From the NCBI GenBank assembly GCA_028712885.1, contig JAQTPK010000029.1:1-38020 (forward strand): DNA of 38,020 bases, given 5' to 3'. Source of the DNA: Syntrophales bacterium (GTDB lineage Bacteria; Desulfobacterota; Syntrophia; Syntrophales; UBA4778). Below, one piece after another: positions 15,329 through 23,819 of this stretch. The position numbers and the translations under genes were made by a program. The notes below the pieces were generated by a model. It did no database searches and was not told the DNA's origin. It worked only from the letters and a program-made list of their open reading frames with translations. The stretch's first letter is position 1. Each line of letters begins with the position of its first letter.

Positions 15329-16123
15329 TTACGCAGGGTGTCCGGTTTCCTGGGATTCCTCTTCCCGGACACCCTTTCGCTTGACGATCTTGACCAGCGT
15401 CCACATCGGGCCGGATACGGCGTAGCCGAAAGTAAATGTAAAGATGGTAATCTGCGGTTCGGCCACAACGACGGCGAGAATGCACACGATCAGGATGAAG
15501 GACATGAAAGGCTTCCGGACGAAATAATTCAGATCCTTGAAGCTGTAATACTTGATGCTGCTTACCATCAGCAGGGCCAGCACGACCATCCCGATCAGGA
15601 TCGATATGTGTGTGAAGTCTCCTGCCCCGCCGAGGAAGAAATACAGGATTACGAAAGAGGCCAGAACGATCGCCGCCGCAGGAATCGGCAGCCCGTTGAA
15701 GACGCTCTTGTCAATGACCCCGATCTGGACGTTGAATCTCGCCAGCCGCAGGGCTCCGCAAGTCATGAACAGGAACGAAGCTATCCATCCCCATTTCCCG
15801 AACGGGTAGAGAGCCCACGTATATGCGAGAACCGCCGGCGCCACGCCGAAGGAGATCAGGTCCGAAAGGGAATCGTACTCGGTCCCGAACTTGCTGGTGG
15901 TGTTGGTCATCCTCGCCATCCTGCCGTCCAGGCCGTCCAGAATAAGCGCGATCATTATCGCGTAAGCCGCCTTCAGGTAATCTTCATTAAAGGAAGCCAC
16001 GATAGAGTAAAAACCGGCGAAGAGGCTTGCCGTCGTAAAGAGGTTCGGCAGAACATAAATCCCTTTCTTCATCCGGTCTTTCCTGAATTTGTCGCGGCTG
16101 ATGAATCTCGTTCTGGTCTTCAT
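15329..16123 (-). CDS. pssA: CDP-diacylglycerol-serine O-phosphatidyltransferase
   Basis: A 264-residue membrane enzyme that makes phosphatidylserine from CDP-diacylglycerol and serine. The CDP-alcohol phosphatidyltransferase motif DG-x2-AR-x8-G-x3-D-x3-D is complete as DGLDGRMARMTNTTSKFGTEYDSLSD across residues about 63-88. Several hydrophobic helices precede and follow it, and ALRLARFNVQ is also typical. The ATG at 16123 overlaps the psd stop (ATGA). The product is the direct substrate of Psd encoded just upstream, and the CDP-diacylglycerol comes from CdsA at 20091. The C-terminus is charged and cytoplasmic. Confidence 0.95.
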   Translation of the reverse strand: MKTRTRFISRDKFRKDRMKKGIYVLPNLFTTASLFAGFYSIVASFNEDYLKAAYAIMIALILDGLDGRMARMTNTTSKFGTEYDSLSDLISFGVAPAVLAYTWALYPFGKWGWIASFLFMTCGALRLARFNVQIGVIDKSVFNGLPIPAAAIVLASFVILYFFLGGAGDFTHISILIGMVVLALLMVSSIKYYSFKDLNYFVRKPFMSFILIVCILAVVVAEPQITIFTFTFGYAVSGPMWTLVKIVKRKGVREEESQETGHPA

Positions 16124-16767
16124 CTCAAATACCCCAGGATGGTTTCGCCCGCAATAACGCTCTCTCCCTTGCTGACGGCTATTTCAGTTTCCGGCGGGAG
16201 ATAGACGTCGAGACGCGATCCGTAGCATATCATCCCGAAACGCTCTCCCTTTCTGACCGGCATGCCTTCCTTCAGATCGCTGATGATCCGTCTTGCCAGG
16301 ATTCCGGCGATCTGCACAAAAATGATCTCTTTCCCCCCGTCCGTTCTCAGCCTGATCAGGTTTCTCTCGTTCAGAGAAGAGGCCTTGTCCACGTACGCGA
16401 ACCTGAATTCCCCCTTCTTGTACCGGACGGCCTCGACGCGTCCCGAAACGGGTATGCGGTTCACATGAACGTTCAGCACGCTCATGAATATGCTGATTTT
16501 CCGGAAGCGCCCCGTAATACCGTCGGCTTGCTCCGACTCTTCGATTTTCAGGACTTTCCCGTCCGCCGGAGATACCACCGCTTTCTCATCGGCCGGCGAG
16601 TTCCTTTCAGGATTGCGGAAGAACCAGACGTTGAACAGCGTCGCCAGGAACGCAACCGATGCCGTTTTCGGCATCTCAAGCAGGGCGAAAGCGGCCGTGA
16701 TCAGGCCAAGAGGGATTATGAAACGGAAACCCTCCCGAGCTATCAGGCCCGTTCTGTCGTTTGCCAT
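16120..16767 (-). CDS. psd: Phosphatidylserine decarboxylase proenzyme
   Basis: A 215-residue short-form decarboxylase that converts phosphatidylserine to phosphatidylethanolamine. Two hydrophobic segments near the N-terminus (about 12-45) anchor it in the inner membrane. Family blocks are FFRNPER, VVSPADGKV, SIFMSVLNVHVNRIPVSG and the C-terminal FGMICYGSRLDVYLP. Self-cleavage inside this last block, before the Ser of YGSR, would yield the pyruvoyl group. The ATG at 16767 begins one base after the TGA of the DUF465 gene. Together with pssA it provides the complete phosphatidylethanolamine branch. Confidence 0.95.
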   Translation of the reverse strand: MANDRTGLIAREGFRFIIPLGLITAAFALLEMPKTASVAFLATLFNVWFFRNPERNSPADEKAVVSPADGKVLKIEESEQADGITGRFRKISIFMSVLNVHVNRIPVSGRVEAVRYKKGEFRFAYVDKASSLNERNLIRLRTDGGKEIIFVQIAGILARRIISDLKEGMPVRKGERFGMICYGSRLDVYLPPETEIAVSKGESVIAGETILGYLR

Positions 16768-16768
16768 A

Positions 16769-17008
16769 TCAGTTGTTCTTCGACTCCAGATCCCTGTACC
16801 TGGACAGGATCTCATGTATCCTGTCCTTGCCTGCCAGTTTCATCTTCTGGATTTTCTTTTTTTCAATCTCTTCCTGAGGAGTCAAATAAACCCTTTTATT
16901 GAAATCTTCCAGGACTTTTTCGTACCGCTGGTGTTCTTCCCAGTGCTTTTTTAACTCTTCGTCCTGGTTGATGTATCTCGCAATCAACAACTCTTCGACT
17001 TTCTCCAT
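16769..17008 (-). CDS. DUF465 (YdcH-like) small helical protein
   Basis: A 79-residue, highly charged, all-helical protein. The C-terminal half, with IEKKKIQKMKLAGKDRIHEIL, matches the LKKxKLxxKDxI pattern of DUF465, whose molecular role is not established. No signal peptide or membrane segment is present. The ATG at 17008 follows GGAGG with a somewhat long 12-nt spacer; an upstream start would add an unconserved leader. It lies between tsaB and psd, with 62 bp to the former and 1 bp to the latter. Confidence 0.82.
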   Translation of the reverse strand: MEKVEELLIARYINQDEELKKHWEEHQRYEKVLEDFNKRVYLTPQEEIEKKKIQKMKLAGKDRIHEILSRYRDLESKNN

Positions 17009-17070
17009 AAAAGAAGGTGACCTCCATATACAAGCTTCCGCGTTAGATTTATATGAAACGGCCGCTCTTG

Positions 17071-17787
17071 TCAATGATCCTTAATAAAACAGGCAGTTTG
17101 ATCATTTGCTGCCCGCTTCTGTTCCGCCTCGGATACCCTGATGTAAACAGGAGCCAGGTCGGCCGCTTTGACCGTTTCCCCCGCCTCAAGAAGCCTTCTC
17201 CCCAGAACGGCGACGGCAGAGGCCCGGATCAAATGGAGGTGAGGCGGGGCAAATGATTCCGGCCCGAACGCCTTAAGAAAAACGTTCTCGTACCGGGCGG
17301 CGCCTTCCCCTGCCAGGATAACGTCTGCCGGAAGGTATCCCGGCAGGCGCTCCGGCTCGACTGCGACGACTTCCCCTTCCCGGCGCGGCCGGCCGTCTTC
17401 CGTACAGTAGTACAAGGCCGAATAAACCTGACCCTTTTTGGCGTCCAGCATGGCGCACACGGGTCTGGCCGAAAAGAAGAAATTCCAGGCCAGCGCCTCG
17501 AGAGTGGATACGGCGGCAACGGGCCGGGAAGAGCCGAAAGCGAGTCCTTTGATGATGCTGACCCCGATGCGGAGACCGGTAAACGATCCCGGCCCGACGG
17601 TTACGGCGAACAGGTCGATTTCGTCCGGCTCGATTCCGGACTGCTCGAAAACGCGGGAGGCGGCGGGGAGGATTGATTCCGAGTGGGTTATCCCGGAGTG
17701 GACAAGAACTTCCCCCAGCACCTTATCTCCCCTCAGCAGGGCGACGCTCCCCGCCCGGGTCGAGGTATCCATCCCCAGGACCAGCAT
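17071..17787 (-). CDS. tsaB: tRNA threonylcarbamoyladenosine biosynthesis protein TsaB
   Basis: A 238-residue ASKHA-fold protein that forms the TsaB-TsaD platform for the t6A37 modification of ANN-decoding tRNAs. The N-terminal VLGMDTSTRAGSVAL, ITHSESILP and TVGPGSFTGLRIGVSIIKGLA are the family signature. Like other TsaB proteins it lacks the metal-binding His pair of TsaD, so it is structural rather than catalytic. The ATG at 17787 has an AGGGA site. It begins 6 bp after rseP, so it is probably in the same transcript. TsaD, TsaC and TsaE are not in this window. Confidence 0.95.
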   Translation of the reverse strand: MLVLGMDTSTRAGSVALLRGDKVLGEVLVHSGITHSESILPAASRVFEQSGIEPDEIDLFAVTVGPGSFTGLRIGVSIIKGLAFGSSRPVAAVSTLEALAWNFFFSARPVCAMLDAKKGQVYSALYYCTEDGRPRREGEVVAVEPERLPGYLPADVILAGEGAARYENVFLKAFGPESFAPPHLHLIRASAVAVLGRRLLEAGETVKAADLAPVYIRVSEAEQKRAANDQTACFIKDH

Positions 17788-17793
17788 TTTTCC

Positions 17794-18864
17794 CTATTCC
17801 TCGAAAATCCGCAGGATATCGTTGTAGAACACAAACAGCATGAGGAGAATCAGCAGGAAAAATCCTATCTGCTGCGCTACCTCCCTCCATTTCATATTGA
17901 TCTCTTTCCCGGTCACCATTTCAATCAGAAAGAAAAAGAGGTGCCCTCCGTCAAGGACGGGGATCGGCAGTATATTGAGGACCGCCAGGTTGATACTGAG
18001 AATGGCCATGAAGAAGATAAAGGGAAGGAATCCCTTTTTAACCTGTGTGCCGGCCATCTGTGCGATCAGAATGGGCCCTCCCAGGTTTGACGGGGAAATC
18101 GCCCCCGCGATGATCTTGTAGATGCTGATAAAAGTCAGCTCCGTTATCGCCCAGCTCTGCTCGAAGCCGGAGAGGACGGCCCGGACGGGGTTTTCCCGCT
18201 TGATGACGACTTCGGTCGAGGCCTGGATGCCTATCTTGTAGCTCTCCGCGTCCTCCCCGAACAGGTTCTTAACCGTCGTCGGTCTTCCCTTCAGCCGGAA
18301 GTCGCCTGTCGCGCCGTCAGGCCGCTGAACCTGGATGGTAAGCTCGCGGCCCTTGCTGCCGCCGATAGCTTCGGCGATTTCCGTCCACGTTGTGACCTTT
18401 TCTCCGTCGATCGCGGTTATCCTGTCGCCCTCTCTCAAGCCGGCCTGCTGGGCGGACGACCCGGACTGCACGCTGCCGATCTCATTGGTAAGGGTAGGAA
18501 AGCCGGACATGTAAATGACGGCGAACGCCAGGACGGCGAAGAGGAAATTGAAGCCGGGTCCTGCGGCAACGATGCCGATTTTTTTCAGGACCGGCTGCTT
18601 CAGGAACGATCTTTTCTCGTCTTCCGGCGAGAGTTGTTCGGCGCCGGACTCGCCCAGGAGCTTGACATATCCGCCCAGAGGAATCAGGGAAATCCGGTAT
18701 TCGGTTTCCCCGTATTTTCTCCCGATCAGTCTGGGGCCGAATCCCAGAGAAAATTTCAGCACGCCCACACCGGACAGCTTTGCCGTAAGGAAATGGCCCA
18801 GCTCGTGGACGAATATGAGCACTCCCAGGAGAATGATTACCGATGCCACATTGATTCCAATCAT
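17794..18864 (-). CDS. rseP: RIP metalloprotease RseP (site-2 protease)
   Basis: A 356-residue inner-membrane zinc protease that cuts transmembrane substrates such as anti-sigma factors and remnant signal peptides. The zinc motif HELGH lies in the first membrane helix (FVHELGHFLTAKLSG), and the third ligand in the C-terminal NILPIPVLDGGHL. One PDZ domain (about residues 115-200, with SAQQAGLREGDRITAIDG) sits in the periplasm, where E. coli RseP has two. MSGFPTLTNEIG precedes the PDZ. The ATG at 18864 has GAGGGAATA upstream. It follows dxr after 75 bp, a widely conserved order. Confidence 0.95.
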   Translation of the reverse strand: MIGINVASVIILLGVLIFVHELGHFLTAKLSGVGVLKFSLGFGPRLIGRKYGETEYRISLIPLGGYVKLLGESGAEQLSPEDEKRSFLKQPVLKKIGIVAAGPGFNFLFAVLAFAVIYMSGFPTLTNEIGSVQSGSSAQQAGLREGDRITAIDGEKVTTWTEIAEAIGGSKGRELTIQVQRPDGATGDFRLKGRPTTVKNLFGEDAESYKIGIQASTEVVIKRENPVRAVLSGFEQSWAITELTFISIYKIIAGAISPSNLGGPILIAQMAGTQVKKGFLPFIFFMAILSINLAVLNILPIPVLDGGHLFFFLIEMVTGKEINMKWREVAQQIGFFLLILLMLFVFYNDILRIFEE

Positions 18865-18920
18865 TATTCCCTCATTTAATCAAACGGGTCGAGAGCCGGG
18901 GCGATGCAGAGGCGCGCCCC

Positions 18921-18952
18921 CTCTCAGCCTCTCAGCTGCTCATCTTCCCAGC
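18921..18952. repeat. 8-bp periodic tract crossing the dxr stop codon
   Basis: Units CTCTCAGC, CTCTCAGC, TGCTCATC, TTCCCAGC run without gaps. The dxr stop codon (18940-18942) lies in the third unit, so the last codons of dxr (AGKLGR) are encoded by repeat-like sequence. Read on the minus strand the words resemble the octamer tract at 6587-6610 (GGGAAGxTGxGxAGCTGxGAG). Confidence 0.6.
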
Positions 18953-20094
18953 TTACCGGCTTCTGATCTCGCCCACCGGTCCGCTTCCAGGATCTGTCCG
19001 ATCTCCGGAGAATCGATGACGCGGTGGCGTTTGACGCATTCAGTAATTACCCGCGGTATGTCCGTGAAACCCAAGTCTCCGGCAAGGAACCGCGCAACCG
19101 CAACTTCATTCGCGGCGTTCATTGCCGCGGGGGCGGTTCCTCCCCTTTTCCCCGCCTCGAAAGCCAGCCGCAATGACGGGAAGCGCGCCGGATCGGGCGG
19201 AAGGAAGGTGAGATTTCCCGACCTGGCAAAATCGACCGGCGAGGTCACCCCGTCCAGCCTGTCCGGATAGGAAAGCGCATACGCGATGGGACCCCGCATG
19301 TCCGGGACTCCCATCTGGGCCAGAACGGATCCGTCCATCCATTCCACCATGGAATGAACGATGCTTTCAGGATGAACGACTACCTCGATGCGGTCCATGT
19401 CCGCGCCGAAAAGCCAATGGGCCTCGATCATCTCGAGACCTTTGTTCATCATCGTTGCGGAATCGACCGTGATCTTCTTCCCCATCTTCCAGTTCGGATG
19501 ATTAAGCGCGTCCGCCACCGTAATTTCGCCGAATCTCTCGCGCGGCAGGTGCAGAAAGGGACCACCGGACGCGGTCAGCAGGATTTTCCTGATCCTGTTG
19601 TTCCGCCTTCCTTCCAGACACTGGAAAATGGCGCTGTGCTCGCTGTCCACGGGAAGAATGCGGACGCCCTTCCGGAGCGCGGCCCCCATCACAATCTCGC
19701 CGGCCATGACGAGCGTCTCCTTGTTGGCGAGAGCTATGTCCTTGCCCGCCTCAATCGCCTGCAGGGTCGGCAGGAGACCCGCCGCCCCGACCATCGCGGA
19801 CAGAACGATATCGGCCTCCGGAACGGAGGCTGTTTTTTTGTAGCCGTCTTCCCCCCATACGACATCCGGGACCGGTCCGGACTTCCCGAGATTATCCCGC
19901 AGCGCGGCGGCTCTGTGTTCATCGATTACCGACACAATGCGCGGCCGGTGGCGCCGTATCTGCTCCGCCAGGAGATCCGTATTGGATCCCGCGGAAAGCG
20001 CCGCAACCCTGAATTTGTCAGGGTACCTGGACACCACATCAAGCGCGCTGACGCCGATCGATCCGGTTGAGCCGAGTATGGATATAGCCTTCAT
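18940..20094 (-). CDS. dxr: 1-deoxy-D-xylulose 5-phosphate reductoisomerase
   Basis: A 384-residue NADPH- and divalent-metal-dependent enzyme that converts DXP to MEP, the committed step of the MEP isoprenoid pathway. The NADPH loop is ISILGSTGSIGVSALDVV. The active-site blocks are ALANKETLVMAGE, LPVDSEHSAIFQCLEG (metal-binding Asp and Glu), TVDSATMMNKGLEMIEAHWLFG and AMNAANEVAVARFL. The length is normal. The start ATG overlaps the cdsA stop (ATGA). IspG of the same pathway is encoded 7 kb away, and UppS two genes upstream uses the final product, so isoprenoid supply and lipid-carrier synthesis are clustered. Confidence 0.97.
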   Translation of the reverse strand: MKAISILGSTGSIGVSALDVVSRYPDKFRVAALSAGSNTDLLAEQIRRHRPRIVSVIDEHRAAALRDNLGKSGPVPDVVWGEDGYKKTASVPEADIVLSAMVGAAGLLPTLQAIEAGKDIALANKETLVMAGEIVMGAALRKGVRILPVDSEHSAIFQCLEGRRNNRIRKILLTASGGPFLHLPRERFGEITVADALNHPNWKMGKKITVDSATMMNKGLEMIEAHWLFGADMDRIEVVVHPESIVHSMVEWMDGSVLAQMGVPDMRGPIAYALSYPDRLDGVTSPVDFARSGNLTFLPPDPARFPSLRLAFEAGKRGGTAPAAMNAANEVAVARFLAGDLGFTDIPRVITECVKRHRVIDSPEIGQILEADRWARSEAGKLGR

Positions 20095-20900
20095 CTGCCG
20101 AAAATCATAATGCTATAATAGTAAACAAAAACACCCGCGAACAGGAAAAAATCGAGCCTGTCCAGAATGCCTCCATGCCCGGGGAAGATCACCCCCGAAT
20201 CCTTAACTCCGGCAGACCTTTTCAGGGCGGATTCCGCGAGATCGCCCAGCTGTCCCAGGATGTTCGCAACAGGCACGATCATCAAAAGGTGCCACAGCGG
20301 CAGAGAGGGGAAAAACAAAAACCGGAACAAGGCGCATCCCGTCAGGCTCCCCGCCAGCGAACCGATCGCCCCTTCAACTGTTTTTCCCGGGCTGACGTGC
20401 GGCATCAGCTTTTTTTTGCCGAACCGGCGGCCCGTATAGAAGGCGGTAATATCCCCCGAAAAGGCGAGGACGACAAGAAAAAAGATCCATTGGGCGCCGT
20501 GCGGGGCAAGGCGCAGGAGAATCAAATGCGTCAGCAGCAGAGGAATCCCGATAAACGACAGCACGGCAATGCCGAGGGGACCTGCGTCGATGCTTTCCCC
20601 ACGGATTCGCAGGAGAAAGAAGAGAAAGCACAGAATGAGCGACAGCGATGCGGCCTGAAGGACCAGGGGGGTATTGCCCCAGAAAGCGGGCAGGGAAATG
20701 GACAGGGCGATGATCGTCCCCTGGGCGGCTATCCATCTTCGCTCCGTTCCGAAGAACATCCGCTTCAATTCGATTACGGATCCGACGACGAGCAGAAGGA
20801 TGAAACAGGAAAATGCCGTTTCCGAGCCGTAAAGGATCAGGAGAAATATCAGCGGCGCGGCGATTGCGCCGGTAATCCATCGTTTGATGTGGGCATTCAT
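20091..20900 (-). CDS. cdsA: Phosphatidate cytidylyltransferase
   Basis: A 269-residue polytopic membrane enzyme that makes CDP-diacylglycerol from phosphatidate and CTP. The C-terminal family signature is complete: SALKRSAGVKDSGVIFPGHG then GILDR (about residues 225-250). GDITAFYTGRRFGKKKL and SPGKTVEGAIGS precede it. About seven hydrophobic segments span the chain. Its product feeds PssA (15329) in the same orientation. It lies 63 bp after uppS and overlaps dxr by ATGA, giving the common uppS-cdsA-dxr-rseP order. Confidence 0.96.
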   Translation of the reverse strand: MNAHIKRWITGAIAAPLIFLLILYGSETAFSCFILLLVVGSVIELKRMFFGTERRWIAAQGTIIALSISLPAFWGNTPLVLQAASLSLILCFLFFLLRIRGESIDAGPLGIAVLSFIGIPLLLTHLILLRLAPHGAQWIFFLVVLAFSGDITAFYTGRRFGKKKLMPHVSPGKTVEGAIGSLAGSLTGCALFRFLFFPSLPLWHLLMIVPVANILGQLGDLAESALKRSAGVKDSGVIFPGHGGILDRLDFFLFAGVFVYYYSIMIFGR

Positions 20901-20963
20901 GCTGTCAATCCGGCAACCGTGCGCGGCAAGGGGGCTTCCCCGCGTGCATCAGGCGGCATGCTC

Positions 20964-21680
20964 CTATATGTTTCCGAACCGCCGTTCCCTGTTCTGATAA
21001 TCAAAAATAGCCTCGATGAGATGTTCTTTGCGGAAGTCGGGCCAGAGGACTTCCGTGAAATGGAATTCCGTATAGGCTGTCTGCCAGAGAAGGAAATTGC
21101 TGATCCGGTACTCGCCGCTGGTCCGGATAAGAAGGTCCGGATCCGGAATGCCGGCGGTGTCCAGGTAGCGGGAAAAAATCTCCGTGTCGATTCCCCTCTC
21201 CCGGGCCGGTTTTTTCTCGGCAAGGATCTTCCGGACCGCCCTGACGATTTCGTCTCTGCCGGAGTAGCTGAGCGCGAGAATCAAAACCATATCGCTGCCG
21301 CGGGATGTTTTCTCGATGCAGTCCCTCAGCGAAATCCGGACATTCCCGGGCAGACGTTCTATGTCGCCGATGGCCCTCAGGCTGATGCCCCTTTCGAGCA
21401 TTGTCGGGAGTTCTTTTTTCAGAAACAGCTCCAGGAGTTTCATCAGGGCCGAGATCTCCGCTTTCGGCCGGGACCAGTTTTCGATGGAGAACGCGTACAG
21501 CGTAAGATATTTGATGCCGATTTCCCGGCAGGCCGTCACGGTGCTGCGGACGGCCTCCACTCCCGCACGATGACCCGTTACCCTGCGCATTGCATTGCGC
21601 TTGGCCCAGCGCCCGTTTCCGTCCATAATGACGGCGATATGGCGGGGGAGGCGGCTTTCATCCAGTTTATTTGCATCCAT
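20964..21680 (-). CDS. uppS: Isoprenyl transferase (undecaprenyl diphosphate synthase)
   Basis: A 238-residue cis-prenyltransferase that extends farnesyl diphosphate with isopentenyl diphosphate to the C55 lipid carrier. Motifs are HIAVIMDGNGRWAKRN with the catalytic Asp, GHRAGVEAVR, TLYAFSIENWSRP and the C-terminal DLLIRTSGEYRISNFLLWQ. The ATG at 21680 is chosen because a rho-independent terminator lies at 21731-21755. A start at 21776 would place that hairpin inside the gene and add residues absent from the family. The ribosome site is weak. It heads the uppS-cdsA-dxr-rseP group. Confidence 0.95.
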   Translation of the reverse strand: MDANKLDESRLPRHIAVIMDGNGRWAKRNAMRRVTGHRAGVEAVRSTVTACREIGIKYLTLYAFSIENWSRPKAEISALMKLLELFLKKELPTMLERGISLRAIGDIERLPGNVRISLRDCIEKTSRGSDMVLILALSYSGRDEIVRAVRKILAEKKPARERGIDTEIFSRYLDTAGIPDPDLLIRTSGEYRISNFLLWQTAYTEFHFTEVLWPDFRKEHLIEAIFDYQNRERRFGNI

Positions 21681-21730
21681 GAGATGGAAATTTCTTCCGC
21701 CGGCAGCGGCGCCCGGACGGTTCGCCCGGG

Positions 21731-21755
21731 AAAAATAAAGAGCCCCGCAGGGCTC
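21731..21755 (-). terminator. Rho-independent terminator after frr
   Basis: On the minus strand GAGCCC (21755-21750) and GGGCTC (21745-21740) enclose the tetraloop TGCG. The tract TTTATTTTT (21739-21731) follows. It marks the end of the rpsB-tsf-pyrH-frr transcript and separates it from uppS. Confidence 0.85.
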
Positions 21756-21860
21756 CGGCTGTTTTCCGATATCCATAATTGGCGGCGCAAGTCGGTAAGG
21801 GGGAGAATAAGCCCGGACAGCGCAAGGTCCTTCAGCCCCGAACCCCGGCTGATCCGTTCT

Positions 21861-22415
21861 TTATATCTCGAGTATCTCTTTCTCCTTTGCCGCCAGGATC
21901 TCGTCCGACTTCCGGATGTAATCATCCGTTATCTTCTGCACTTCTTTTTCGCCCTTGAATAACGCATCCTCTGAAATCTTGTTGTCCTTCTTCATCGCCT
22001 TCAGCTGCTCGTTGGCGTCACGCCGGTCGTTCCGCAGCTTGATCTTGCATTCCTCCCCCATTTTCTTGACAACCTTGACGAGCTCTTTTCTCCTCTGTTC
22101 CGTAAGGGGAGGAATCGAGATGCGTACTATTTTGCCGTCGCTCGTGGGCATCAATCCCAGCTCGGATTTCTGTATGCCTTTTTCTATGGCGGGAACAACG
22201 CTCGCGTCCCAAGGCGAAATCAGGATCTGCCTGCTTTCCGGAATGGAAAGGGAAGCAACCTGGTTCAGCGGCGTAGGCGTTCCGTAGTAATCGACCCTGA
22301 TGCCGTCCAGAAGAGACAGCGAAGCCCTGCCGGTGCGCACCTTGCTCAGTGACCTCTCGAACGACTGAAGGTCCTTATCCATTGTTTCTTTCAGAGATTT
22401 GTATACTGTTTCCAT
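21861..22415 (-). CDS. frr: Ribosome recycling factor
   Basis: A 184-residue protein that, with EF-G, splits post-termination ribosomes. The sequence is alpha-helical with the family pattern: FERSLSKVRTGRASLSLLDGIRVDYYG, TPLNQVASLSIPESRQILISPWD, RISIPPLTEQRRKELVK and the C-terminal helix KITDDYIRKSDEILAAKEKEI. The length is exactly as expected. The ATG at 22415 begins 1 bp after the pyrH stop. It is the last gene of the rpsB-tsf-pyrH-frr operon, followed by a clear terminator. Confidence 0.97.
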   Translation of the reverse strand: METVYKSLKETMDKDLQSFERSLSKVRTGRASLSLLDGIRVDYYGTPTPLNQVASLSIPESRQILISPWDASVVPAIEKGIQKSELGLMPTSDGKIVRISIPPLTEQRRKELVKVVKKMGEECKIKLRNDRRDANEQLKAMKKDNKISEDALFKGEKEVQKITDDYIRKSDEILAAKEKEILEI

Positions 22416-22416
22416 T

Positions 22417-23136
22417 TCAGCCCTCTCCCACCAGCGTCCCGACGGCGGCGCCGCAAACGATTTTTTTCAGGTTACCCGGCTTCTCAAGATTAAAGACGAT
22501 GATGGGAAGACCGTTTTCCCTGCACAGAGATACAGCCGTTGCATCCATAACTTTAAGGTTTTGGGCCAGGACATCGATATAACTGATATTTTTGTAGTGC
22601 TTCGCTTCCTTGTGCTTCAAGGGATCCTTATCGTATACGCCATCGACTTTTGTTGCCTTAAGCAGGACCTGCGCTCCGATTTCCGCCGCCCGCAGCGCCG
22701 CGGCCGTGTCCGTGGTGAAATATGGATTTCCGGTTCCGCCCCCGAAAATAACGATTCTCCCCTTTTCCAGATGGCGCAATGCGCGCCTGTGGATGAACCG
22801 CTCCGCGATCTCTCTCATTTCAATGGACGAAAGCACCCTGGTCGCAACACCGGCCGCCTCAATCGCGTTCTGCAGGGCGAGACTGTTGATGACCGTCGCC
22901 AGCATTCCCATGTAATCCGCCGAGGCCCGGTCCATTCCCTCAGCATACGGGGCCTGGCCCCTGAAAATATTGCCTCCCCCTACGACAATCCCGATCTGGA
23001 CCCCGAGGGATGAAATTTCCTTGAGCTCGCCGGAGATCTTCCGCAGGACGTTGATGTCGATCGGCTGCGCGCCGCCGCCTGCCAGCGCTTCGCCGCTCAG
23101 CTTAAGAAGAATTCTCTTGAAGACAGGACGACTCAT
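22417..23136 (-). CDS. pyrH: Uridylate kinase (UMP kinase)
   Basis: A 239-residue hexameric bacterial UMP kinase of the amino-acid-kinase fold that phosphorylates UMP for pyrimidine nucleotide supply. Motifs are [13 protein letters not shown], the Gly-rich [53 protein letters not shown] and [14 protein letters not shown]. The ATG at 23136 begins at MSRPVFKR, close to the usual N-terminus; an in-frame start 42 bases upstream overlaps tsf and adds unconserved residues. It lies between tsf and frr in the standard order. Confidence 0.97.
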   Translation of the reverse strand: MSRPVFKRILLKLSGEALAGGGAQPIDINVLRKISGELKEISSLGVQIGIVVGGGNIFRGQAPYAEGMDRASADYMGMLATVINSLALQNAIEAAGVATRVLSSIEMREIAERFIHRRALRHLEKGRIVIFGGGTGNPYFTTDTAAALRAAEIGAQVLLKATKVDGVYDKDPLKHKEAKHYKNISYIDVLAQNLKVMDATAVSLCRENGLPIIVFNLEKPGNLKKIVCGAAVGTLVGEG

Positions 23137-23143
23137 GTCTGCT

Positions 23144-23746
23144 TCACTTGATCTCTTCGCCGAGCTGGTAACGGGCAAATCTCCTCACCATGATATTTTC
23201 ACCGGTCTTCGCGATCATGTTATTTACGAGAGTGCCTACCGTAATATTCTGGTCGCGGATGAATTTCTGGTCGAGAAGGCAAACTTCCTCGTAGTACTTT
23301 TTCAGTTTTCCCTCGATTATCCTGTCGACAACCTTCTCCGGTTTCCCCTCGGCCAGGACCTGCGTCCTGTAGATCTCCTTTTCCTTCTCCAGGACCGCGG
23401 GCGGAACGTCTTCCGCCTTGAGATAGGTGGGGTTGGAAGCCGCGATATGCATGGCGACATCTTTGGCCAGCGTCTTGAAATCGTCGGTCTTGGCGACAAA
23501 ATCGGTTTCGCAGTTTACTTCCACAAGCACGCCGATGCGCCCCTGCATATGGATATACGACGCGACCATACCTTCCTTTGCCGCCTTCGAAGACCTCTTG
23601 GTTGCGGCCGACATTCCCTTCTTCCTCAGGTATTCGATCGCTTTTTCCATATTTCCGCCGGAAGCCTTCAGGGCTTCCTTGCAGTCCATCATTCCTGCAC
23701 CTGTTTTTGTCCTCAACTCCTTGACCAATGCTGCGGAAATCTCCAC
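23144..23746 (-). CDS. tsf: Elongation factor Ts (short form)
   Basis: A roughly 200-residue guanine-nucleotide exchange factor for EF-Tu. The UBA-like N-terminus reads [24 protein letters not shown], and the exchange motif is [13 protein letters not shown]. It is the short type with a single core dimer-like domain, as in many non-enteric bacteria. Two GTG codons are possible, at 23752 and 23746. I prefer 23746 because the AGGAGG box is then 8 nt away instead of 2 and the N-terminus matches other EF-Ts proteins. It follows rpsB after a hairpin-containing gap. Confidence 0.95.
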   Translation of the reverse strand: MEISAALVKELRTKTGAGMMDCKEALKASGGNMEKAIEYLRKKGMSAATKRSSKAAKEGMVASYIHMQGRIGVLVEVNCETDFVAKTDDFKTLAKDVAMHIAASNPTYLKAEDVPPAVLEKEKEIYRTQVLAEGKPEKVVDRIIEGKLKKYYEEVCLLDQKFIRDQNITVGTLVNNMIAKTGENIMVRRFARYQLGEEIK

Positions 23747-23771
23747 TTCCACTACCTCCTTCTAAACTCAA

Positions 23772-23800
23772 GCGGCCGCAGCGGTTTTCCGCCGGGCCGC
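23772..23800. promoter_or_regulatory. GC-rich hairpin between rpsB and tsf
   Basis: The inner stem GCGG (23781-23784)/CCGC (23789-23792) closes a TTTT loop. Outer arms GCGGCC (23772-23777) and GGCCGC (23795-23800) extend it with a small internal mismatch. There is no T-run on the minus strand, so it is not a classical terminator. It may tune or protect the mRNA between the ribosomal protein and elongation factor genes. Confidence 0.5.
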
Positions 23801-23819
23801 GATAAAAGACTCCATCCGC

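Noticed and set aside
21681-21776. Longer uppS start at 21776
   Set aside because: It would place the frr terminator within the coding region and adds residues unlike the family N-terminus.
20175-21962. A 595-codon plus-strand frame across cdsA, uppS and the frr end
   Set aside because: It spans three real minus-strand genes and a terminator, and its translation is basic and low in hydrophobic structure.
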